This document shows, piece after piece, positions 1 through 5,138 of a stretch of DNA of 5,138 nt (positions within the stretch are counted from its first letter, which is position 1; each line of letters opens with the position of its first letter). The notes under the pieces were generated by a model, which saw only the letters and a list, made by a program, of their open reading frames with translations, searched no databases and had not been told where the DNA came from. The stretch spans positions 1 through 5,138 of the forward strand of contig JALQUJ010000125.1 in the NCBI GenBank assembly GCA_023263825.1, in the 5' to 3' direction. This stretch comes from Porticoccus sp. GTDB taxonomy: Bacteria > Pseudomonadota > Gammaproteobacteria > Pseudomonadales > Porticoccaceae. Position numbers and translations under genes: made by a program.

Positions 1-1026
1 TGATAACGCAAGTTGCCAAAAGCTGGATGCAGCAACGGGATCACCTTCCATGGGAAATAATAAAATATTGACCGGAATTCGGCGTGGCAATAATGTGACT
101 ACTGCGTCCTGATAGTGTTGCACCCGTTCACGACTGGAAACAGTACCACCGCTGGGTGATTTTCGTCCTTGTGTGGGCAAGCCATCGGTGATCAGGAATA
201 AATTATCCGGTGCGCTATCAAATTTATTTATAGTGTCAAATGCATTGATGAGGCTTGTACCGTTGTTAGGGACAGTACGATTAAGAGCAGTGATGGCATC
301 GTCCAGGCCGGCACTATTTGAAGTATTACGCCAGATTCCATTGTCACCTGTGACCGCTTTGGCTGAGGTATTGAAGGTGTAAATCTGGTACTGGCTGTCC
401 CGGGGCAATTGAGCGACCAACCATTCGGTGGTACGTACGGCCCGTTGCCATTTTTTTGATTTACGTTTTACGGCATCACTCATATTGCGACGTCGAATAA
501 CGTTAACAATAGAGTCAGACAACATACTGGCTGATGCATCGACTAAGATTAAAATTCGACGGCCACCGAGCTTAAGCCCCGTCAGATATTGCCGCTCTCC
601 TTCGCCGACAAATTGTCTTACATCGTCATCGTTTCCCTGTTCTTCAAGTTTTGCTGTTTCCTCTTCCAGCTCTTCAACTTGCTTGCGAAGTAATTCAACT
701 TCTTGTTCAGGGTCAGGTTGTGCACTGAGCTCCCTGCGAACTTCTTCCGTTTGGGCTAATACTCGTTTTGAGAGTCCTTGTGCTTCGACATAGGAATCCT
801 CGAGGTTTTTTAAACTGTTTTTCAGTTTGACCAGTTCTTCTTCACTCAGCAGGATTTCTTCTTGTAGTAAATTTGTTTCTGCAGCAATTAACGGGTCCGC
901 TGATTCTACTGCTGTCGCATCGTGTTTTAGAATCAGAAAAAGTAGAGTCACTGCGCCAAAACCACAGGCCATAATGTCGAGAAACGACAGGCTGAAGGTG
1001 GTAATTTTCCGCTTAAAACGGGGCAA
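1..1026 (-). CDS. Membrane-anchored coiled-coil VWA-domain protein with MotB/ExbD-like N-terminal helix (C-terminus beyond left edge)
   Basis: The frame is open from a TTG at 1026-1024 to the left edge, giving 342 visible residues with no stop, so the C-terminus is missing. Residues 1-10 are basic (LPRFKRKITT). One membrane helix follows at about 11-33 and contains FSLSFLDIMACGFG, with Asp17 at its start. Residues about 49-131 are Glu/Leu/Lys-rich with heptad-like spacing, a predicted coiled coil. From about 156 a von Willebrand factor A domain begins. Its metal-ion-dependent adhesion site is complete: DASAS (Asp163, Ser165, Ser167), Thr257 in NNGTSL and Asp281 in LITDG. The positive N-terminus predicts a cytoplasmic start with the coiled coil and VWA domain in the periplasm. 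VWA domains bind ligands through a divalent metal; the ligand here is unknown. TTG is chosen because an in-frame TAA lies six codons upstream and the first in-frame ATG (residue 19) would cut the helix. It follows the ASKHA-like gene by 26 bases. The VWA call is firm; the stator-partner role is inferred. Confidence 0.9.
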   Translation of the reverse strand, partial: MPRFKRKITTFSLSFLDIMACGFGAVTLLFLILKHDATAVESADPLIAAETNLLQEEILLSEEELVKLKNSLKNLEDSYVEAQGLSKRVLAQTEEVRRELSAQPDPEQEVELLRKQVEELEEETAKLEEQGNDDDVRQFVGEGERQYLTGLKLGGRRILILVDASASMLSDSIVNVIRRRNMSDAVKRKSKKWQRAVRTTEWLVAQLPRDSQYQIYTFNTSAKAVTGDNGIWRNTSNSAGLDDAITALNRTVPNNGTSLINAFDTINKFDSAPDNLFLITDGLPTQGRKSPSGGTVSSRERVQHYQDAVVTLLPRRIPVNILLFPMEGDPVAASSFWQLALS

Positions 1027-1033
1027 TTCAATA

Positions 1034-1039
1034 CACCTT
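1034..1039 (-). promoter_or_regulatory. Ribosome binding site deciding the TTG start of the VWA gene
   Basis: On the minus strand AAGGTG lies seven bases before TTG (1026-1024). It matches part of the anti-Shine-Dalgarno complement and sits in the 26-base gap after the ASKHA-like gene. It supports the rare TTG start over the in-frame ATG inside the membrane helix. Confidence 0.6.
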
Positions 1040-1052
1040 AATTACAAGAAAC

Positions 1053-2432
1053 TTAACCACGGGTTACCTCAATAAACTGCAATGAATGTGTGCCAATAGT
1101 TATGGTCTCCCCAACTTGTAGCGTTGTTGAGGGGGTGTTTGAAGATAGATCAGTTTGTTCTGATTGAAAGTAGACCTGCCCGTTTTCCACAAAGAGTTTG
1201 GTATCACTCGGTTGCTCTTGGGAAAAACTCAGTCCTTGTTCCTCTTGGTGGATGTATAAAGTATTTCCAATGGCCTGGGCTCGATGCTGATAGAGCACAT
1301 GGGTAGGATTGTGCTCAGGTTCTTTATTAGTATCCGCTGAGGGCTTTTTATTAATGCCTGCTGAGGGCTCTTTATTGGCTGAAGTCTCGCTACTTACATT
1401 GTTTGGTTGGGGTGGGGAAAGCAGTAGTTTAGTAACGAAGTGAATGTCTCCACTTTTATTGATAATACTCTCCATGTTTTCCAGGCAGCCCATCATAGTT
1501 GCATTGGCTGGCAGGGTTTGGTCCATGCCCAATTGTATTGTAAGGCCAGGTAATAACGCTGCCCTGTGGCTTGCAATCAGTGAGTCGTTTTCACCGACGA
1601 AGCTATCCAGTTTTTGCTGTAGTTGTTCCACTTTAGGCTGGCTGCTGGCTAACAAATCATTACGGTTAAGGTTGAGTTTGTAGGTACCTTGAGGGCTATC
1701 AAGTGAGACAGCGATTTCCTGATCGCCATTCACTTTTTCTAACCAAATGGGAAGTGAATCATAGAGCTGTTGCTCACCCTCAGCCGTATGAAGGGGATCG
1801 TAACGATATTGCTGAATAAATTGATTGGCAATATAGCGCGCCCAGATGTCGTAAAAAGTTTTTAGGCCGGTGTCAGTAATAATTTCTACCGCAGCGCGCT
1901 CTATAAAAGGATTGCTGACTGAAAGCCGTGTCAGAACCAGTTGGTGAAGTTGTATATCCAAGTGGAGATAATGATTGGGTAAAACAGGGTTGGATAAAAA
2001 AAGATTAGTTTGATTGGCTGCTGCAACAGCAGAATCTACCAATCCAATGGTTTTAAATGGTGCGGCATTGGCTAACCCTAAAAGAATAGAGAGCTGATCA
2101 CGATCAAAACTGCCGGGCGTAGCAAAAACAATCTCCTCAGGGCTGCCGCTGTCTTTATGTAACTGTAGCAATTGGGCATAGGCTAAATCAGCGTTGTGTC
2201 TGGCTTGTGAGGTAGGTGAGGGCAGTGGCGATAAATTGAGTTGACGCCAATATTGATTAAAACTTTGTTGAGGCTGTAAGTAGGCTTTTTCCAGAGCAGC
2301 ATTGCCTGTGGTAATTCCTTGTTCCGTCAGTAGAGCATAGCCGGGACTGACAAACATTTGTCCTTGTTCGTTGCCATAACAAGGGCTACAACAAAGGCCG
2401 CAGTCGTTAATTTCTATAATGGCTAGACTCAT
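1053..2432 (-). CDS. Divergent ASKHA (actin/Hsp70-fold)-like protein with repeat linker and possible FHA-like C-terminus
   Basis: 459 residues, no signal peptide or membrane helix, so probably cytoplasmic. The N-terminal part resembles an Hsp70/actin-type fold: an opening strand LAIIEIND (3-10), then EEIVFATPGSFDRDQLSILL (99-118) and IGLVDSAVAAA (129-139), which echo the Hsp70 'VPA-F-QR' and 'NEPTAAAL' segments. A second phosphate-loop-like strand, HLDIQLHQLVLTRL (157-170), follows. The glycine-rich nucleotide loops of true Hsp70s are missing (no DLGTT, no DLGGGT), so ATP hydrolysis is doubtful. Residues 350-376 are a repeated Asn-Lys-Glu-Pro linker. The last ~80 residues end in LQVGETITIGTHSLQFIEV, like the closing strands of an FHA domain, but the phosphothreonine-binding Gly-Arg and Ser-x-x-His signature is not evident. 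Residues 11-18 hold four cysteines (CGLCCSPC). The gene lies between the channel gene (78-base gap) and the VWA gene (26-base gap), which suggests a cytoplasmic partner or assembly factor. The fold call is by eye and moderate; the FHA-like call is weak. Confidence 0.72.
   Translation of the reverse strand: MSLAIIEINDCGLCCSPCYGNEQGQMFVSPGYALLTEQGITTGNAALEKAYLQPQQSFNQYWRQLNLSPLPSPTSQARHNADLAYAQLLQLHKDSGSPEEIVFATPGSFDRDQLSILLGLANAAPFKTIGLVDSAVAAANQTNLFLSNPVLPNHYLHLDIQLHQLVLTRLSVSNPFIERAAVEIITDTGLKTFYDIWARYIANQFIQQYRYDPLHTAEGEQQLYDSLPIWLEKVNGDQEIAVSLDSPQGTYKLNLNRNDLLASSQPKVEQLQQKLDSFVGENDSLIASHRAALLPGLTIQLGMDQTLPANATMMGCLENMESIINKSGDIHFVTKLLLSPPQPNNVSSETSANKEPSAGINKKPSADTNKEPEHNPTHVLYQHRAQAIGNTLYIHQEEQGLSFSQEQPSDTKLFVENGQVYFQSEQTDLSSNTPSTTLQVGETITIGTHSLQFIEVTRG
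1321..1377 (-). repeat. In-frame 24-base tandem repeat (about 2.4 copies) in the linker of the ASKHA-like gene
   Basis: Two 24-base units (1321-1344 and 1345-1368) match at 19 of 24 positions, and 1369-1377 begins a third. Each unit is eight codons, giving the peptide series NKEPSAGI, NKKPSADT, NKEP in coding order with one permutation. It forms a hydrophilic Pro/Lys/Glu linker between the ASKHA-like part and the C-terminal domain. The unit length keeps the frame, so copy number can vary without breaking the protein. Confidence 0.75.
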
Positions 2433-2444
2433 GGAAAAGGCGAT

Positions 2445-2450
2445 TCCTCT
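2445..2450 (-). promoter_or_regulatory. Probable ribosome binding site of the ASKHA-like gene
   Basis: AGAGGA on the minus strand lies 12 bases before the ATG at 2432. This is a little far but is the only purine-rich match nearby. It sits in a 78-base gap after the channel gene; I see no hairpin terminator or clear promoter in that gap, so read-through is likely. Confidence 0.5.
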
Positions 2451-2510
2451 TTATTCGTTTTGATTACAACAAAGTTTTACTGGTAGTAGCGGTTTCTTGG
2501 TTTCAGGTTT

Positions 2511-3308
2511 TTAGTCGCTCTTTAAATGACGCAGTAAATTGTCATCACAATAGCTGTGCGTATCGAGCACCAGGCGCTCTTGCATTAATTGAAGTTGATG
2601 CATTAAAAACATCACAACGATACTGATCACCAATGCAATAAAGGTTGAGTTAAACGCTACACCCAGGCTGGCGGTGACGCCCGCGATATCACCTTGAACA
2701 GCTTTGTGGGCCTGGCTTAATGCTTCCCCAATGCCCCTAACCGTACCGATAAATCCGATGGAAGGAATGGCCCAGGCAATATAGCGAACCATAGAAAGTT
2801 CTGAATCCAGACGGTCTGATTCCGTATCCAGTACCTCGCTAACAGCACTGGAGACATGCTGAATATTTCGTGTTGACTCAAATCGGCGCAGGGCAGCAAG
2901 CAGTGATCGAGAAACCAGATATTCCTTCTGAACGCCAGGCAATGCCTGAATAGGTCGAGACATCTGGCGTGCATCCTCGGGTAATACCCGGGTGCCATCG
3001 GCTACAGACAATAAATTTTGGCTAAGTAGTTTCTTTTCTTCCATGGCCGACCTGGCCTTGAATCCCATAATAGCCATGGCCCATAGCATCAGGACAAAAC
3101 AGGCTTCCTGTTCATAATCTTTTACCACAATATAAAAAGATCGCTCAGCTACATAGGCCTCCCCAGCGGCTTCTCTGGCCAATTGTTGTTGAAGGATGGC
3201 GTTGGCATTGGGCCGGATTAATGTGACATAGAAGGTGTGTATCAGAATGATAGCCAGGATCAGGGCAAAGACCTGATAAAGAAATTCTGAGGAGGCTTTG
3301 TTTTTCAT
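2511..3308 (-). CDS. MotA/TolQ/ExbB-family proton-channel protein
   Basis: 265 residues. Four hydrophobic helices are visible: about 11-31, 66-83, 174-192 and 212-236. A charged ~34-residue loop joins the first two, a long cytoplasmic loop (about 84-172) separates the pairs, and a short charged tail ends the protein. The third and fourth helices hold the family signature: AIPSIGFIGTVRGIGEAL (180-197), matching the ExbB/TolQ 'PLLGLLGTVWGI' stretch, then the Ala/Ser/Thr-rich VTASLGVAFNSTFIALVIS (211-229). Thr189 and Thr212 fall where ExbB has its conserved channel-lining threonines. Family members form pentamers in the inner membrane and use the proton (or sodium) gradient to move a MotB/ExbD/TolR-type partner. 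No separate ExbD/TolR gene is visible; the VWA protein two genes downstream is the best partner candidate. The start is the ATG at 3308, with AAGGA 11 bases upstream overlapping the preceding stop codon. Family assignment is strong; the transported ion and the role are not shown. Confidence 0.9.
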   Translation of the reverse strand: MKNKASSEFLYQVFALILAIILIHTFYVTLIRPNANAILQQQLAREAAGEAYVAERSFYIVVKDYEQEACFVLMLWAMAIMGFKARSAMEEKKLLSQNLLSVADGTRVLPEDARQMSRPIQALPGVQKEYLVSRSLLAALRRFESTRNIQHVSSAVSEVLDTESDRLDSELSMVRYIAWAIPSIGFIGTVRGIGEALSQAHKAVQGDIAGVTASLGVAFNSTFIALVISIVVMFLMHQLQLMQERLVLDTHSYCDDNLLRHLKSD

Positions 3309-3319
3309 ACTTAACAGTA

Positions 3320-3324
3320 TCCTT
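3320..3324 (-). promoter_or_regulatory. Ribosome binding site of the channel gene, overlapping the preceding stop
   Basis: AAGGA on the minus strand lies 11 bases before the ATG at 3308 and overlaps the TAA stop (3325-3323) of the small secreted protein gene. The arrangement suggests translational coupling of the two genes. Confidence 0.6.
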
Positions 3325-3598
3325 AAATATCCACGGGGAATGGGACTGACAGATCTTCCGAAATTTCTTCAGAGGGATCAAATTCACGTTCTGAAGGGCG
3401 GCTTTTGGATTTTGTTTTTGGTGCTGTATTTGATGTTGTTTTACTGTTGGGTGCTTCAGTTTGTGGAGATGATGTTTGTTGTTCTTCCACAGCATCTTCT
3501 GCCACCACTGGTAATGCAGGAGAAAGTGGCAGTAACAATGCTAAAAATGCGGATAAAACAAACCTAAATTTCATGGGCCTTTTAATATTGAGTTTCAT
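3323..3598 (-). CDS. Small secreted protein with acidic, proline-containing C-terminal motif
   Basis: 91 residues from the ATG at 3598, or 83 from the ATG at 3574 (Met9). A Sec signal peptide is clear: basic MKFRF, hydrophobic VLSAFLALLLPLSPALPVV, and a likely cleavage in PVVA-EDA (after about residue 33). There is no lipobox cysteine, so the mature ~58-residue protein should be soluble in the periplasm or attached by binding. The middle (about 36-66) is Ser/Thr/Pro/Lys-rich and probably disordered. The end, EFDPSEEISEDLSVPFPVDI (72-91), is far more ordered-looking and probably the functional, conserved part. Neither start has an ideal ribosome site: Met9 has AAAAGG only three bases ahead, while Met1 has an A-rich leader. 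The gene is 14 bases ahead of the channel gene, so it is likely co-transcribed and may be an accessory or docking peptide of that complex. No named family was recognised with certainty. Confidence 0.78.
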   Translation of the reverse strand: MKLNIKRPMKFRFVLSAFLALLLPLSPALPVVAEDAVEEQQTSSPQTEAPNSKTTSNTAPKTKSKSRPSEREFDPSEEISEDLSVPFPVDI

Positions 3599-3615
3599 TT
3601 TTTATAGAGTTTCAT
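3590..3615 (-). repeat. Short direct repeat ATGAAACTC at the start of the small secreted protein gene
   Basis: On the minus strand the 9-base string ATGAAACTC occurs at 3615-3607 and again at 3598-3590, where it forms the first codons of the secreted protein. The upstream copy opens a six-codon frame (MKLYKK) whose TGA overlaps the real ATG as ATGA. The 17-base offset is not a multiple of three. It may be a chance duplication, or a small leader frame coupled to the gene. Confidence 0.4.
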
Positions 3616-3802
3616 ATTGTTCATGCTGATTTTTAAATTGAGGCCTTTGCACGAGCCGTAATTTTGTTTTCTGGCAAGGCAAAAATGCACGGAATGAGGG
3701 AGTTTATAAAGTATAAATGACCGATTGAGTACATTTTTACCAAAAGTAGGCGCTTTTAGGCGACGCCCGCTAGAGAGCAAAAGAACAATTGTACAAAAGT
3801 CT
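3599..3802 (-). other. 204-base intergenic region between the PEGA-FGE gene and the small secreted protein gene
   Basis: This is the only sizeable non-coding gap, and so the natural place for a promoter of the four downstream genes. It is AT-rich with a GC-rich patch around 3749-3770. A frame of 72 codons crosses it (3813-3595), but its product looks random and lacks domain or signal features, so I do not call it a gene. No convincing rho-independent terminator, tRNA-like structure or riboswitch was seen. Confidence 0.6.
3703..3715 (-). promoter_or_regulatory. Candidate -10 region for the small protein/channel/ASKHA/VWA operon
   Basis: On the minus strand TATACTTTATAAA contains two overlapping -10-like hexamers (TATACT and TATAAA) about 105-115 bases before the ATG at 3598. 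No good -35 hexamer is found at 16-18 bases; the nearest partial match, TTGGTA (3743-3738), is 22 bases from TATACT. The site is AT-rich and could be chance. Confidence 0.25.
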
Positions 3803-5138
3803 CTAATTAACATAACGCGCTACCCTAAAGCCTACATCATCCCTGGGGTCATTGCCGTAATCCCTGAATGAAAGCCGAAGTTCCGTAATATTACTGTGGC
3901 GCCAACTGGCTCCACGAATGATATGAAACTCGCCTTTCTCCGGGCCTGTGGGATCTTTATCGGCTTTCATACCCAGGCTGAATTCTATGCCATAGAAGTC
4001 ATTCACATATTCAGCAACGTTTCCTGCTAAATCATATAGTCCTTTTTCATTTGGTGGGAAACTTCCCACAGGTGCAGAGACAATATGACCATCGTTGTAG
4101 GAAACAATAACTCTCCCGATCAATTTAGCTGCACTGACATCGGCAAAATTGCCACTTTTATTTCGAGGGGGGAAGCTGCTACCCCAGCCATGTTTTTTCT
4201 CACCGCTGTCCGTGGCACGAGCTGCCCATGCCCATTCCGCTTCCGTGGGCAACCGATAGCCATTGGCATTCATATCAGTGCCAGTCACTTTTCCCAGTTT
4301 TTCGGTATAGACCGGCTTGAGATTTTCCTTTTTGCTCAACCAATTGCAGTAAAGGGCTGCCTGGTTCCAACTGACATTCACCACTGGCTGAGTTGGGCGA
4401 TCTAATGTATTGCCATTGGCGTGGCGTGAGCTGTGTTGCCGTTGAAATTGTTTGAATTGGCTATTGGTCACTTCCTTCGTCGCCAGGTAGAACGGGCGTG
4501 TAACTTGAACATCCCTCAGCACTTCATTCGCCCGTCGGCCAGATTCCCGGCGAGAGGCACCCATGGTGAATTTACGTTCTGGTTTAAACAGTTTCAGGGT
4601 TTGATTATCTGCTGTCGTAATTTGCTTGGGGGTGCTGGCCCACCGCGCTTCACGTTCCGTCAAAAGCTTGATTCGAACAATCTGATTTAAATTAGGTTGA
4701 GGTGTAACAATACGGGTTTTATTGGCATAACCAGGCTTTTTAATTTCAATACGGTGTGGCCTGCTAGGGAGGCTAAAGGTTTTCCCTTTTGAGTTGCTCA
4801 AGTTACCCATAAGTCTTCCATCAATCCAAATGGCAGCATCAGCGGGAGAGGTGATAATACGAATATCACCTTTATTGGCAGTTAATGGGATATCCAGTGC
4901 TTTGCTTTCTCCGGGCATTAACGAGACTTTTTCTTTGCGGGTAATATGTCCGTTTAAAAACAGAGAAATATTATGTTGATCATGGGCGCTGACATCCAGA
5001 GTGATTGGCGTGGTGCCTTTGTATTCACCATCAATGGTGACCGTTGCCCCGGATGGTTTTGACGTCAGTTCTAACACGCCGTCGGCAGGCTCCAGGGTAA
5101 TTTCTGGTATCACTATTGTTTCACCAGCGCTGACTGAG
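3803..5138 (-). CDS. PEGA-repeat protein with C-terminal FGE/SUMF1-type domain lacking catalytic cysteines (N-terminus beyond right edge)
   Basis: The frame is open to the right edge, so the 5' end is missing. A GTG at 5113 could be a start, but eight in-frame codons before it (SVSAGETI) continue the repeat pattern without a stop, so it is probably internal. Numbering from that GTG: a PEGA-type beta domain at about 12-78 (LELTSKPSGATVTIDGEYKG), a second at about 82-150 (IRIITSPADAAIWIDGRLMG), a short linker, then an FGE-sulfatase domain at about 172-436. Family motifs there are FTMGASRRESGRRANE (182-197), PFYLATKEVTNSQF (207-220), VVNVSWNQAALYCNWLS (244-260), GYRLPTEAEWAWAAR (285-299), GLYDLAGNVAEYVND (358-372), IIRGASW (398-404) and DVGFRVAR (426-433). 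The two catalytic cysteines of true FGEs, expected just after the RGASW-type motif, are absent (RHSNITEL instead); the only cysteine is Cys256. It is therefore probably a binding or scaffold domain, not an oxidase. PEGA domains usually sit on envelope proteins, so an envelope location is likely, but the N-terminal targeting signal is not visible. The product ends at TAG 3805-3803. Confidence 0.9.
   Translation of the reverse strand, partial: SVSAGETIVIPEITLEPADGVLELTSKPSGATVTIDGEYKGTTPITLDVSAHDQHNISLFLNGHITRKEKVSLMPGESKALDIPLTANKGDIRIITSPADAAIWIDGRLMGNLSNSKGKTFSLPSRPHRIEIKKPGYANKTRIVTPQPNLNQIVRIKLLTEREARWASTPKQITTADNQTLKLFKPERKFTMGASRRESGRRANEVLRDVQVTRPFYLATKEVTNSQFKQFQRQHSSRHANGNTLDRPTQPVVNVSWNQAALYCNWLSKKENLKPVYTEKLGKVTGTDMNANGYRLPTEAEWAWAARATDSGEKKHGWGSSFPPRNKSGNFADVSAAKLIGRVIVSYNDGHIVSAPVGSFPPNEKGLYDLAGNVAEYVNDFYGIEFSLGMKADKDPTGPEKGEFHIIRGASWRHSNITELRLSFRDYGNDPRDDVGFRVARYVN

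Noticed and set aside
173..382. 69-codon plus-strand frame, and similar ones at 827-1075, 1124-1306 and 1444-1683
   Set aside because: They lie opposite well-supported VWA and ASKHA-like coding sequence and show no protein features of their own.
428..793. 121-codon serine-rich plus-strand frame
   Set aside because: It is the antisense shadow of the Glu/Leu/Lys-rich coiled coil of the VWA gene; serine and cysteine runs arise from reading Glu/Gln codons on the opposite strand.
2717..2998. 93-codon minus-strand frame inside the channel gene, and the 116-codon frame 3145-3495
   Set aside because: They are alternative frames of the channel and small secreted protein genes, whose own frames carry clear family motifs or a signal peptide.
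3740..3767. Possible weak terminator after the PEGA-FGE gene (GGCGT pairing with GCGCC, then TACTTTT)
   Set aside because: The stem is only five pairs including a G-U, the loop is nine bases, and the T tract is short and interrupted. It is too weak to call a terminator.
3785..3795. Palindrome ACAATTGT as a possible operator
   Set aside because: It is a single 8-base AT-rich palindrome without a second copy or a regulator gene in the window; chance is a sufficient explanation.
3595..3813. 72-codon minus-strand frame spanning the intergenic gap
   Set aside because: It starts 11 bases inside the end of the PEGA-FGE gene, has no clear ribosome site, and its product shows no domain, signal peptide or sensible composition. 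The gap is better read as a leader/promoter region.
4085..4405. Plus-strand frames 4085-4405, 4433-4690 and 4794-4979
   Set aside because: They are shadows of the PEGA-FGE gene, whose frame has uninterrupted family motifs across these regions.

Overview
All supported genes lie on the minus strand and read from right to left. The coding style suggests a Gram-negative proteobacterium, probably a gammaproteobacterium: there is a Sec-type secreted protein, a MotA/TolQ/ExbB-type inner-membrane channel protein, Shine-Dalgarno-like leaders and a mid-40s % GC look by eye. The taxonomic placement is inference. No rRNA, tRNA, CRISPR array, insertion sequence or phage gene was seen.

Layout in transcription order: (1) 5138-3803, a PEGA-repeat protein with a C-terminal formylglycine-generating-enzyme-type (FGE/SUMF1) domain that enters from the right edge; (2) a 204-base non-coding gap, 3802-3599; (3) 3598-3323, a small secreted protein with an acidic C-terminal tail; (4) 3308-2511, a four-helix MotA/TolQ/ExbB-family channel protein; (5) 2432-1053, a divergent actin/Hsp70-fold (ASKHA-like) protein with a repeat linker and a possible FHA-like C-terminus; (6) 1026 to beyond position 1, a membrane-anchored von Willebrand factor A (VWA) protein with a long coiled coil and a MIDAS metal site, starting at TTG and leaving through the left edge. 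Genes 3 to 6 are separated by 14, 78 and 26 bases and look like one operon. Gene 1 probably belongs to the same locus but may be a separate transcription unit.

How the genes may work together (inference): the channel protein is MotA/ExbB-like, and the VWA protein begins with one membrane helix that carries the Phe-x-Asp-x-Met arrangement seen in the helices of MotB, ExbD and TolR. Together they look like an ion-driven stator pair. The usual peptidoglycan-binding or TonB-activating periplasmic domain would be replaced by a coiled coil plus a VWA adhesion/metal-binding domain. The small secreted protein and the PEGA-FGE protein would be envelope partners, and the ASKHA-like protein a cytoplasmic partner. 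I do not know a characterised system with this exact set; it is the main item of interest here.
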